Shown: positions 28,279-39,600 of the stretch, one piece after another
Layout of the letters: each line of letters begins with the position of its first letter
Numbering within the stretch: position 1 is the first letter of the stretch
Source of the DNA: Acanthochromis polyacanthus
Lineage: Eukaryota; Chordata; Actinopteri; Pomacentridae
Direction of reading: 5' to 3'
Length of the DNA: 64,000 bases
Assembly: GCF_021347895.1 (NCBI RefSeq)
Contig: NC_067118.1
Span: 38,367,755-38,431,754 of the forward strand
Notes under the pieces: model-generated
Seen by the model: only the letters and a program-made list of their open reading frames with translations
What the model was told of the DNA's origin: nothing
Databases searched by the model: none
Program-made: the position numbers and the translations under genes

Positions 28279-28646
28279 AGGCTGCACAGTGAAGTAGTGG
28301 TTAGTACTTTCGCCTTGCAGCAAGAAGATCACCAGTTCAAATCCCAGCCTGGATCTGGGATCTTTCTGCATGGAGTTTGCATGTTCTCCCTGTGCATGCG
28401 TGGGTTTTCTCCGGGTACTCCGGCTTCCTCACAGTCCAAAAACATGCTGAGGTTAATTGATTACTCCAAATTGTCTGTAGGTGTGAATGTGAGTGTGATT
28501 GTCTGTCTGTATATGTAGCCCTGTGACAGACTGGTGACCTGTCCAGGGTGTCCCCTGCCTTCACCCGAGTCAGCTGGGATAGACTCCAGCACCCCCCGCA
28601 ACCCTAGTGAGGATAAAACGATGTATAGAGAATGGATGGATGGATG
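28279..28646 (+). mobile_element. tRNA-headed SINE with perfect 12-bp target duplication
   Basis: The element starts with a tRNA-like head (A-box-like GTGGTTAGTAC, B-box-like AGTTCAAATCC), continues through a body shared by a very common teleost repeat (GCATGGAGTTTGCATGTTCT; CAGCTGGGATAGACTCCAGC), and ends in a (TGGA)n tail. The dodecamer GATTACTGACAT flanks it on both sides (28267-28278 and 28647-28658). A second, 5-prime- and 3-prime-incomplete copy lies at about 49122-49310. Confidence 0.85.
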
Positions 28647-29639
28647 GATTACTGACATGTAATGCTTACAATATTAGTTTAAGAGCTCCTGAATTGAAAT
28701 GAAACACAATGCAACTGAAGCAGTCATCACAAGAGCAACACAACACAAACATACATAAATAAAAGATGCACAGTCCAGCTGGGGTCTGGCTGGGGTCCAC
28801 ATGGACATCAAACAAATTTTTATATATGCACCACAAACCCAATTGCAATCAATTAAGCTTTGGTGTATGTGATGAGAACTAGGTGGGTGACAACTCCCCG
28901 AAGGGACTGAAAAATCCAACTTGCAATTCAAAAAATATGACAAGTTATATACTCCTGTGGCCCACATGGACCCCAAGTGTACTGATGAGGGTTAAGAAAA
29001 CAGTTTAGTAACATGTATATTTCTAATTCTTAATCCCAGGCGACAGATTTTATTATCTAACACAGTTTATTTTCATAAACTGTAAGTGTTAAATAGATGG
29101 TTAGACTTCACCAACACTTAACATGTTGATTTGCAGATCAGGTGATATAAAGACTTTCCACACAAATTTCTAAAGGTGTGGCCTGAGGTGACTTGGGCAG
29201 GGTTATCTGATAGCAATAATACAAAAAACAAAGGTACAGTGACATGAGGTGTGAGCAAAGAATAACAAAACAGTGACTCAGTGACTTTGCAGACGCTTAC
29301 TCAAAATCCAGTGTAAACTTTTGACTTTGATCCCAACGTTCATTTCATGTCATGTTTACATAATTAATCTTACATGTTTAAGTAACTTTTGTCCAAGCAC
29401 AGTGGTGGAAACAGCATTCATTTACATTACTGCAATGTATACAGTGTTACTGCAATAACACAATGGAAGCATACTTAAACACAAATCCTGTATTCAAAAA
29501 TGCAACCTCATCGTGAAGAAAATGGCTGCTGTTAGCCATTTCAAATCTCTATCAAGTAAGCCTGCAAAATAAATGGATTTAAACTTCTGTTCTTGATTTC
29601 ACAAAGAACAAATGAAGAAAAGTTAATCAGATGTTTCTT

Positions 29640-30180
29640 GCTGGTTCCTGTTAAAGCTCTGGCTGGAGCATTTTGGATCAGCTGGAGACTTTTTAGAAAG
29701 TTATTGAGACATTCGGGCAGTAAGGAATTATAACAATCCAGTCTAGAAATAAAAAAATCCTACACTAGTTTTACGGAATCACCTTCAGAAAGGATGTCCT
29801 GATTTTGTCAGTGTTGCCCAGGTAAAAAAAGGACGTTTTAGAGATTTGTTTTATGTCTCAGTCAAAGGTTCCTTACAGCGCTGAAGGTCAAAGTAACATC
29901 ATCCATAGTAAAAGTAAAAGTTCTTTTAATTATCTCTTATTTTTATTGCACTGCTTTGAGAACAGTCACTTTACATTTCACTGCACAGACTAACTAAAAG
30001 CTCTTGAATCTTGAAAGAAGATTGCAGGTAATCCAGCCCTTTATGTTCTTCAAACATGATTTAAGCTTGAAATTTGATCCATCTGGCTTCATAGATAAAT
30101 ATAGCTGTCATCTGCATATTAGTGAATGTTTATGCAGTGTTTCTAGTAACAAAACTGCCTCTAATATAAAAAAAATTGCT
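29640..30180 (-). mobile_element. Decayed L2-type LINE reverse-transcriptase fragment
   Basis: On the minus strand, frame-shifted translation gives YADDSYIYL, the RT catalytic motif context, then LYLSMKPDGSNFKLKSC and KNIKGWIT, patterns typical of fish L2-like LINE ORF2. Further along come the reverse complements of TCCAGTCTAGAA and GGTTCCTTACAG, also usual for this family. Several shifts and stops make it inactive. Confidence 0.7.
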
Positions 30181-31022
30181 ATTATCAATAATAATAATAA
30201 CATACGTAGCCATGAGATCCGTATGCCCTCAACATTTCCTTCCATAAGAGAGGGGAAAAAGGTTTTGGTGACATAAATAAAGATCCTAAAACAGGACAAA
30301 TATCCATTTAACTTTTAACACTGGCTGTTTTAACTTTAATTGAGAAGTTACAGGAACACATCTTTCCAAATGAATGACCTTTTCTCTCAAACAACTGCAA
30401 TATGATGTCACATTGCTGCTTTATTCGGTTTTTATATATGTTAAAGCTTCTTGGGCTTGTTATGCTAAAACAATTTCATCTGTTTTTTTTTATAAAGCAA
30501 AACAAAAACGCTGTTAAAAATGTTCCCCTGAATTTACCTTTGAATAGCACCTGCACAGATCAAATACGTTCGCCAAGGTCGTCGTTTAACTCTCGATGTG
30601 TGACCTTCATCATAATCACACTGCGATTAAAGCCACTTTATGTCACAGACAGATTAAACATGGAAAAACCTCCACGGAGCACGAACCAGACGATAGTGTT
30701 GTTATACTTTTATTGACAGTAACGCTCGTACATTTTCTCTTGATAAATTAACATAAAATTAGCACACAAAAAAAGGCAGATGTTTTAATGGCTCACAAAT
30801 AACTTTCTGGGTAACGTCGGCTTTTATGATTACAAAGTGTCTCACATCTATAGAGGCTCTTGTTTAATTGCCTTTACATCTCTTTTCATTTTGTTGTTGA
30901 GTGCATCAGTAAAATCCAAACTTCACATTTCAACACAAAGCGAACAAACGAAGAATACAGTCGGTGAAGGTGATTCTGGTTCAAGTTGCCCTCTGCAATT
31001 CTGTTTTCATCTCAATGTTTGG

Positions 31023-31996
31023 TTAAAAGTCCATGTTTTTGAAGTCGTCAGTACATCTGTACTTGCTGTCGGCGTACCTGGTGCAGACCAAGTGGGGAAG
31101 ACAAGGGCAGGTGTGGTGTTGTCTTTTCCCTGCGTAGGGCACCTGGAGGAGTGAGACAGGAGGAAATGAGTGTGGGAGGATAATCTGACAGTTTAAATCC
31201 TCCATCAGCTGACATGTAGAGCTGCTAGATATAAAAAAGTTTCCTTTAAAAGTGTGAATTTCTGTGATGGATGTGGTGTTAGCCGAACTGATTGTTGCCT
31301 TGTCCAGATAATCAAAGAGATGTACGACTCTGATTCACTGTCGAGAAGATCAATAGTCTCTGCACTTATCAGCAGCTTTTCTAAAGCTTCAGCCGACCTG
31401 CCAGCACTTGATGCAATCTGGATTTTTGAAAACAAGAGTGGGAAGGAAGGGAAAAGACATTCGACTGTGTGTGTTTGTGATGCAGGAAGATTATCGACTT
31501 CACGTTTCTCCTCACCTTGTGGCTGAAGGGGTGGCATTCATCCCCTTCCACTCCTCTGGGGACGCACATCCTCAGACCCCTCAGCCACAGACTAACAGCA
31601 CAGCAGAGACCGAAGCCACACTGCCTATCTCTCTCACAGGCCTGCAGGGCAGATGGAGAGACGAGATGGTGGAGGTACACACAGGAAAAGATAAAAAGGA
31701 CCAGAGATGCAGAACGTTCTTTTAATTGCAGTCAATTTTATTTTTGTTCATGCTGACAGAGATAGACTGTTAGGTTTCAAAACATTGCATTTTTACTTGT
31801 TGCGGCAGAGATACCTTCTCATGTTCGTACAGTTAAAGTCAATTCATCCTTTGCCTGTCATCTCCCTAATCCATTTACAAATGAATATCAATCAGACGGC
31901 TGAGATAATTTCCTCTGGTTTTTCCAGCGGAGGAGGATGTGGACTCTTGATTGTAATTTCTAATCATATATAATAGAATATATATGTGTGTATATA

Positions 31997-32063
<67 letters not shown>

Positions 32064-33164
32064 GATCAAGAGCAAATAATTTGGATAATCCAGCCATTGT
32101 TTGCTATTTATCTTTCAAACTTGTCCAACAGTTGAATTTGCATCTTTTCTCTGTTTTTTGTTGCTGCAGACTTCAAATCTTTGCGTATTTAGTTTTACTT
32201 CAGACTAAACAAGGCACTTTGAGGATGCTGGCTTGGACTCACTATATGTCTGATTAGCATCTTACAATATTATATGTGTTACAAAATGCATGGTTTAGTA
32301 ATCAATCAAAACAATTGTTAATAGATATTAACAACTGATAATCTTTGAAAACAAAGTCTATGTAAATCTTGATCAAACTGATCTGCAATGATCAGCCCTA
32401 GTAAGTAACTCTAGGATTCATGTTTAAAACACAATTTCTTAATACACATTATAAAAGACGAAGAAAGAAAACTTCTACAGAATGAGTGGATAACAACAAG
32501 GTAAAATGTTATTTTAAACTTGACGGTATACTCAAAGGAAAAATTAAAGTAATTCTGATCAAAAACTGAAAAGGACTTTACTGGACACACATCCATATCG
32601 CACACAACATAAACACTACACTCACAGCACATATTACACATGACATAAACACACATTCATGCATGCCTTTTGCACACTTTGCACATTTCAGAAGAGCTAC
32701 ATAAAGACTATATTCTTACATTATTAAACATGACAACAACAAGACTACAGTCACTTTGTATTTAAATCTTCATACTCAGTTGTAAATATTACTACACTTT
32801 TTCTGTATATATTGTTTATATCAATACGGATTCTGTATTTTGTATGTCTTTTTTGTTTGTTTGTTTTCCCCATTCCCTCCTCTGTGTGCTGTCACTGTGT
32901 GTACAAGCCAGATCAGGTGCACAAAACATTTCACTACGCAGCGTACAACTGTGTATGTGACAAATAAAATCAGATTTGATTTGATTTAATTGATAATTCA
33001 GACTGATTAAACATACCTCTGAAAAACTGGTCAGCTAATAAAATATTACAGTTAACAGTGAGCAACCGAACCAGAAAGTTGTCACTCACCCCTGTGATGA
33101 CGGCTCCTCTGGAGCAGCTCAGAGACACCAGCAGGAAGGACAGCAGCACCGCCCTGAAGCTCAT
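31023..33164 (-). CDS. prok1: Prokineticin 1-like secreted ligand, complete, 3 coding exons
   Basis: Small secreted cysteine-rich ligand of the prokineticin receptors (GPCRs) acting in angiogenesis, gut motility and neuronal migration. Exons in transcript order: 33164-33090, 31641-31516, 31142-31023; 321 nt, 106 aa. Signal peptide [20 protein letters not shown] is followed by the invariant AVITGA start of the mature ligand, split between exons 1 and 2 after AVITG. All ten family cysteines are present ([26 protein letters not shown]). WLRGLRMC and the ending DFKNMDF are closer to PROK1 than to PROK2 (which has WVKSIRIC-type sequence and a different tail). An upstream in-frame Met would add 26 codons, but MSFRAV begins an ideal signal peptide. 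The neighbours lamtor5 and slc16a4 match the human PROK1 locus. Confidence 0.95.
31998..32063. repeat. (CA)n followed by (TA)n microsatellite, prok1 intron 1
   Basis: About 21 CA units (31998-32040) run directly into about 12 TA units. It lies in the first prok1 intron (31642-33089). Confidence 0.95.
32640..32995 (+). repeat. LINE 3-prime-tail-like repeat, antisense in prok1 intron 1
   Basis: The sequence ends AAACATTTCACTACGCAG, GTGTATGTGACAAATAAAATC and a short (GATTT)n run, the usual end of a teleost LINE family. Upstream TGCACACTTTGCACATT also fits. No coding remnant was seen. Confidence 0.5.
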
Positions 33165-34049
33165 GACAGCAACAGGAGAAGTGGACCCTCTCGACGCCCT
33201 CAACGGTGAGCAGCAACAACCACGAAACAGACTCTCCGGCACCTCGCACTGGATCCCTGACTCTTCAGCCAGTCATGAAGGTTCCCAGATCTCCTTAGAG
33301 AGGAGCCTCGGCGTCTCCCTCTCTTTATCCACCTGCGACCCCCCACCCAACTCTCTCTCCTCCCTCCCCTCTCTGCTCCCTCCTCATGTCGAACATCTCC
33401 CCTCCCTGCCTGTCTGGTCTGAAGCTTCGTCATCTTACTCATCCAGATGACAGCTGATGAAGGCTCACTGTAGTTGTTGCGCAGCTTTTGACTCCACACC
33501 TTCCCTTTCCACCAGCATTTATGACTCAAGTAGTTCAAACTAACAAAAACATGATAGAAACAATATACAACAAAACACTACTAAGTTGGTTTCCATATAA
33601 ATTTCATCACTTGTTGTGGAGAGCAGATCAGAAAGTGATGAACTGGATTTGAACTAAAAAGAATCTGGCACCTCTTTGTGAGACAGAAGGGCACAGGTGG
33701 AATGAAACCCTGAATTATTTGTCCGTCTGAAGGGGCCAAGACAAAACGAATCAAAATCAAAGCTGTATAATGAGTTTACCAAAATTACCACTGGCCGACT
33801 CTTGGACGGGGCATTATGTAAAGCAGTTATAGGGAGGGAGATGATGTTCATTATATTATATTGAGATATGTGTGCCTTGATGCCATGCACTGTGACAGCC
33901 GTCGTCAACTATCGCTGCACAGCACAAATGAATCCACACTGACAAAAAAGAAGACAAAAAACCTATAAATATATAAAACCAATCATCCTGGCCCAGCCTT
34001 CCTATATGCTTATCATTGGTTCTATTTTTACTAATAATGCCAGCGATAT

Positions 34050-34235
34050 TTTCCACCTTTATTGTAAATATCAACAATTGTGGCACCTTATGTCTTCAAC
34101 CAGCACGATTTTCACTTTTATTGCATGTTCTTTGTACACTTCTTTCCTTATCCTTCTTGAATGCAATATATGTGAGCTACTGGATACCTTGAATTTCCCC
34201 AAGGAGATGAATAAAGTCTCTGACGATCTCTATCT
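34050..34235 (+). repeat. LINE-tail fragment
   Basis: GTGAGCTACTGGATACC, TTGAATTTCCCCAAGGAGATG and AATAAAGTCTCTGACG followed by (TCTATCTC)-like repeats match the 3-prime terminus of a common fish LINE family. About 185 bp, no coding remnant. Confidence 0.55.
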
Positions 34236-36060
34236 CTCTATGCCTCTATCTGCAGCAATACATTTTCATAGTGTGTGGAAGTTACAAACTACTGGAAAAA
34301 CACTTGTTTTGATTGTAAAATATGCTATTTGTATTCAGAAAATCAAAGAAACTGCAAAAAATGAATCAAAATTGATCAAATTGCTCGCACTATTCTTCAC
34401 TTGGATTGCTTACTAACCTATAGTGTCACTAAATGCATCCCAGAATAGTTGTAACAGGTCTTGATATCCCTGAAATATAGCAGCTGTTATACAGTACGTC
34501 AGGGTGCTGATACACTGGCTCTGATCTCTATTTGGGTTCCAGCTCATTTGCAGATTTACAGCAGCTGTAAAGTGGATATTTGCTACAAATAATGGGATCG
34601 AGTATTTATGTCTGCCTCACTTTGAACAAGACTGAAGATCCCTTGCATGTGTTAAAGTGTTTAATGTGTGTGCGTTATGCGAGTGACAAGGGATGAAGAT
34701 AAGATGTGATTCTAGTAAATAATTCTGCGTTCATAAACTTAGACTGGTGTTTTGCCTACGTGCATACTGGCATGGTGATGGGCAGCTGGTTGTCAGTGGA
34801 GGCGGGCGGGTTGTGATTTAAGCTGTGAGGAGAGAAATATGAGCGTGAGAGGAGGAGAGGCTAAGATAGAGGAATTAGAGGGGAGGAGGGGGAGCGTACC
34901 CGTGGGTTAGTCAGCAGGACATTACCCTGCTGCTGCTCAGGTGATGGATTCCTCCAATGCAGCGGCCACATAATTACATTCAGCCATTTCTGCCCCGTCA
35001 GCAGGAGCACTGAAGCCTCACCGTCTTGGGACAGCCAGCAGAAATCATGCAGGATGGTGAGCCAAGAGGCCTCAAGCTAACTTTTGAAGAAAACACATTA
35101 AGAGAATCCATCAACAAGAGGCTGTAAGAAACGAGGCTTAAAACTCGTAGTATTAACACCATATTTTATGCTCAGTAAGAAAGCCATTGGTAAAGATCAC
35201 ATTATGTCGGTAAATGTATTAAGCGTTTATTAAGCTGAGTAATGTTTGACTCAGATGGTAACAGGGGTGGTGGAGATGATTGTGTTTCTGCACGTGATTT
35301 CTCAGTGATTAGATGATAACGTCAAACAAGAACATCACGTCCAAATAACTGATTAAGCCTGAGAATCATGTGGCACTGGACCTGTGTTTGGCATCTTCAG
35401 CTTATTCCAGAAAGACATCATATGTGCTTCCTTGTGCAGTCCTTTAGAACACAGTGGAAACTGGATTATGTATAAAATTAAGTGAAGATAAGTAATCTAA
35501 TTTTATGTTAATGCATCAAAATTCATCTCTTGTGGAGGCTGGTAATGAAGACAGATCAGTGATGAAATATTGAGCAGCTGAGTTTCTAGCCAATTCAGGT
35601 TAGAGGTAGGTTCTCTGTATATTTGCATATCTTTCTCTGTTAATTGTCACTAATTGTATGAAATTGTAGGATTATGTTTACAATAGTAAACTTCAGTGTA
35701 ACTGTTTCACTATTTCATTTATTTAATGAAAAACAAATATTTGTAAAATTATAAATTTGTAAATTTTTCTTAGCATTATTTAATTTTAAAAAATCTTTAG
35801 AAAAAAATTATTTCTCTCTTGTCATAATTGCATCTGCTTTTTAAGCATAATTGCAGTATCAAACTTGAATTTAACAGTCTCATCTATTGAAATAAAATAT
35901 ATATATTCACACATTGTTATGCGTTTAATTGTATTGTATATTTTTGTGTTTCAAAAAAGGAGGGAAATATTAAAAATTAGTTAATGAAACGTTCTGACTT
36001 TCTGAAAATAAAATTGCAAATGTATTTTAGCAATATTTTATGTAAAAAAAGTTTTTACAA

Positions 36061-36063
<3 letters not shown>

Positions 36064-36115
<52 letters not shown>
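36064..36115. repeat. (TA)n microsatellite
   Basis: About 26 TA units upstream of lamtor5. Confidence 0.95.
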
Positions 36116-36117
<2 letters not shown>

Positions 36118-36296
36118 CCAAAAAAGAACGTTTTGTGTTATTTACTTACATATTTTTTATGTAATTTTATATATTGTTTATTGTATTGTGTCTCTATTGC
36201 ATTTCAAAAAAGGGAAAATATTTGGTGTGAATTATTGAAAAGTTACAGTCTAGTTGTTGTTTAATTGCTTTTTATAATTTGATATGGACTATTAAG

Positions 36297-36365
<69 letters not shown>
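36297..36365. repeat. (TATC)n microsatellite
   Basis: About 17 TATC units, roughly 250 bp before the lamtor5 start codon; likely length-polymorphic. Confidence 0.95.
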
Positions 36366-36612
36366 GCAGTATAATAAATAAATAGAATATGATACACGCA
36401 GCAGTTTTTTACATTCCTAAAAACGACTGGGTTTACAGATACTCGTCTTGCGCTTCAGTTTCCGCGTTTCGTCTATTTTGGTCCTCATGAGGATCCTTAG
36501 TGCACGTAACGGTCACCTGACTGCACCCGGAAACGTTAAGGAAGTAGACAACAACAAGAGCAGACCTTCATGCAGAAAACTTGAATTTCTGAGTTCTTTG
36601 GGAGTGACAACG

Positions 36613-39600
36613 ATGGAGTCGACCCTCGAACAGCATCTTGATGATACGTAAGTTAAAACCGCACCGTGACTGAGTTTGTATCATTAAGTTTGCTCCGTTA
36701 ACGACAACTTTCCGCTCCTTGTCGGTGTTTCTGGCAGCATGAAGAACCCAGCAGTGGTCGGTGTGCTCTGTACGGATCAACAAGGACACAACTTGGGCTG
36801 TAAGACAACACTTCTTTTTTCTTTATACGCTTTACAGTAAGAATGCATTTCAACTGGTTTCACATTGAAATAACTGACTGTTTGTCCGGTTCCTGTTCCT
36901 GTTCCTGTTCCTGTTCCTGTTCTTATCCCAGAACAGCCCCCTCCCCATCACACCACATAACAAAAGTAAACACATAAAGCCATTAACTAGCCATTAATTA
37001 AAGCTTTAAACCCCCAAACCAGAGCAATGGTACCTTATCAGAATGTGATACCAGTATACATTTAGCTCTAGAAAATCACTCCAGCTCAAACTCAAATAAA
37101 TCACACAGTGCTATGTAATTGTCCAGGCATAAAATCCTAAAATTTACTAGAATCTGCTTCTCAGATTAGAACGTTTTTTTTTGTTATTCTTAGTCTTCTA
37201 TGACAGTCAGTCAGTAAGTTTTTGATGGCATTCCAATGTGTCGCCGATAAATCAGGAAAATAATCGGCATGTTGATAATGGAAATAACTCAAAACATTTA
37301 GTTCATGAGTAAAAATAAATGTCCGAAGCATTTATTGAAAAGTAAAGATATTTCTCAGATGAAACAAAACCTAATATTTTCTTTTAGGTCAACATGATGA
37401 AAGCTCTGTAAGCCACAAAGATGCATTAGATGCTTTTAATTTTTCCAACAAATGACGATAAATGTATTAGCTGTTCTTAGGGCTGATCTAATAAAGCGAG
37501 CATCGCCCCTCACATTGACAGGGAAGAGATACCTACACATTTGAATTCTTTTTGAAAGCAGAAAGAAATGCAAAGACAGTTGTGAGAAAATGAACTTTGA
37601 CTTGTTTGACCTTGTTTTGATGGTTTGTGCGAATTTAAGCAACTAAAAAAACATGAAGTAGACCATCATTATAAAATGCTTCAGATGGAAAATGCACATT
37701 TTTAAACTTGTATGAAACAAACGGCTCATTTTGTTCTGTCCGACCGAGTCACGAACACTGAACGGTTTAATCACAGACACCAGGGCAATAACTGCTTCGT
37801 GTCGGAAATTACTTTGGAGAAATTCGTGTTAAATGAATTACTGAAGAAAAATGACAAAGTGAAGTTATTTGTGAGCATTGCTGATAATAAGTAGCAAAGC
37901 CAGGTGTAGCAAATGACCACCTTTCTGTGCACTGACATGTGGACTTTAATGACTAAATATCACAGAATTCACTAGTCTTGCGTATGCTGTATCATTTCAT
38001 GTAGTTTTTTTAGTCATCTTAAAAAATACTTATCTGATAGAGATGAGGAAAAACCTCAAAAAACTGTAACTACATGAGCTACATCCTTAGAAATACACTC
38101 TCACTATTTAACTGTTTGTTCAAAACAAGAGTCAGAGCCAGCTTTACAGGCTGCATACAAGAGGAGCTTAGAAGAATAGTTACATATCCATGGAAATGTG
38201 CTTATTCGCTTTCTCACTGAGATTTAGATGAACAGGTTTTTTTTAGCTCTCTCATGTCTCCATAGTAAATCTGAATATACAGGCAGCTGCCAGTTAGCTT
38301 AACATAAAGACCGAAAACAGGAAGAAACAAAAAGCCTGGATCTTTCCAAAGTCTGCAACCGTCACTAATTAACACCTGATACTGTAGTAGGTTGTTCTCA
38401 TACATACAAAAACTGAAGCCTGCAAATAGCAAATTGTGTTTTTTGGAGTTTATGTGCCAAAATCCTTGTGTGTTGTTATCATTATGAGTTTGCTAAGAAA
38501 CCAGCAGAGACTCCAGGAAATGAGTTTGCTCGTCCCAAAATGTCTGACTGTTCTTTTAAGGGCAGCCAGGGCGACTTCACAGCTGTGAAAACTCAATCAA
38601 CTCGTCACCTTTATGAAAAGATGTCAAATCGTTCATCGCAAAATGAAGCCGAAAACATGCTGATTTGGCTGCTTGATTGTTAAATGTTACGAATTTGGAG
38701 AGAAACATGTTGAGTTTGCAAATTTGATTTTAGTTATCCACATGGATTTTTAGCACCATCATCGCCGTTTCTTTAATATTGTGTCGTAACTCTGTGTTCT
38801 TTGCAGGCCGTGGGTCCCTGTCGGATGAACATGGTGGAGTCGTGTCAGTTCTGGCCAAACAAGCTGCAGCTCTGACCAGAGACCCGACCGACACCCCGAC
38901 TGTGTGTCTGGAGTCTGAGTCGGGGTGAGAACTGACACAACCTCTTGTCTAGTTTTGCTTGACCGACTCGACTCGTTTATCTCTGTCTCAGTGGATTTCA
39001 GGGGCGTCTTTGCGGGTTTTGATTAATATGTGGGGAGGTCAATAACTCGTGAAGGAAGTGTTGAAAGAGATCCAGAATCAAAGATTGTGTTTCTACCTCC
39101 AAAGCCTTGGTGAGGGAGCTTATTTTTGTGGCTGCACTGCCACCTTCTGGACTCTGCAAAACATCATCTGCTGATCCGGCATCAGTTCCTTCAGCTCTCA
39201 GCTGTACTTCTGATTATTAGAGAGAAGTGATCTGTAATGTTAAACCTTCTAGTGATTGCATACAAACTGTGTATGGACCTGCTATTGGGCTGGCATGTTG
39301 GCTGCTTTCAGTTTGATGACACGGTTTGTAAATAGATGACTTGATAACAAATGTGACAAGTCATTTAATTTTATCCCATGATGAAGCATTTCTATCCCGG
39401 TGATAATGCCTCCATCCAAAAAGCTTAAGGGCTCACTGAGTGGTTTGATTATAAAAATGAATCATTTGTGACCTTTGCAGTCGCCAGAGCCGACTGAAAT
39501 GAATACCTGCTGGAGATTTTGGATTGACACGTTAGCTCTCTGAATGACTGACTATCTTTTGGAAGAATGGAGTTCATCCCTCTAGTAAGGTTCTGGATAC

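Larger units (their letters stand above)
27745..31022. other. Gap between pepsinogen and prok1, mostly repeats
   Basis: Both flanking genes are on the minus strand. The gap holds the GATA cluster, the SINE at 28279, an L2-type reverse-transcriptase relic at about 29640-30180 and AT-rich sequence. No gene was recognised. The reverse AATAAA (TTTATT at 30709-30714) is the probable polyadenylation signal of prok1, giving it a UTR of about 0.3 kb. Confidence 0.55.
33165..36486. other. Head-to-head gap between prok1 and lamtor5
   Basis: The gap contains the presumed prok1 upstream region, a LINE-tail fragment (about 34050-34235), a purine-rich patch with exon-like ends (34800-35055), AT-rich sequence and two microsatellites. 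No other gene is seen. TGAGTCA, an AP-1 consensus on the minus strand, lies near 33522. Confidence 0.5.

Noticed and set aside
31023..33164. PROK2 or a colipase/AVIT toxin-like gene
   Set aside because: WLRGLRMC, the C-terminal FKNMDF pattern and the lamtor5-slc16a4 neighbourhood fit PROK1.
36297..36365. Regular short repeats as a possible CRISPR array
   Set aside because: Pure tetranucleotide runs without spacers; a eukaryotic microsatellite.
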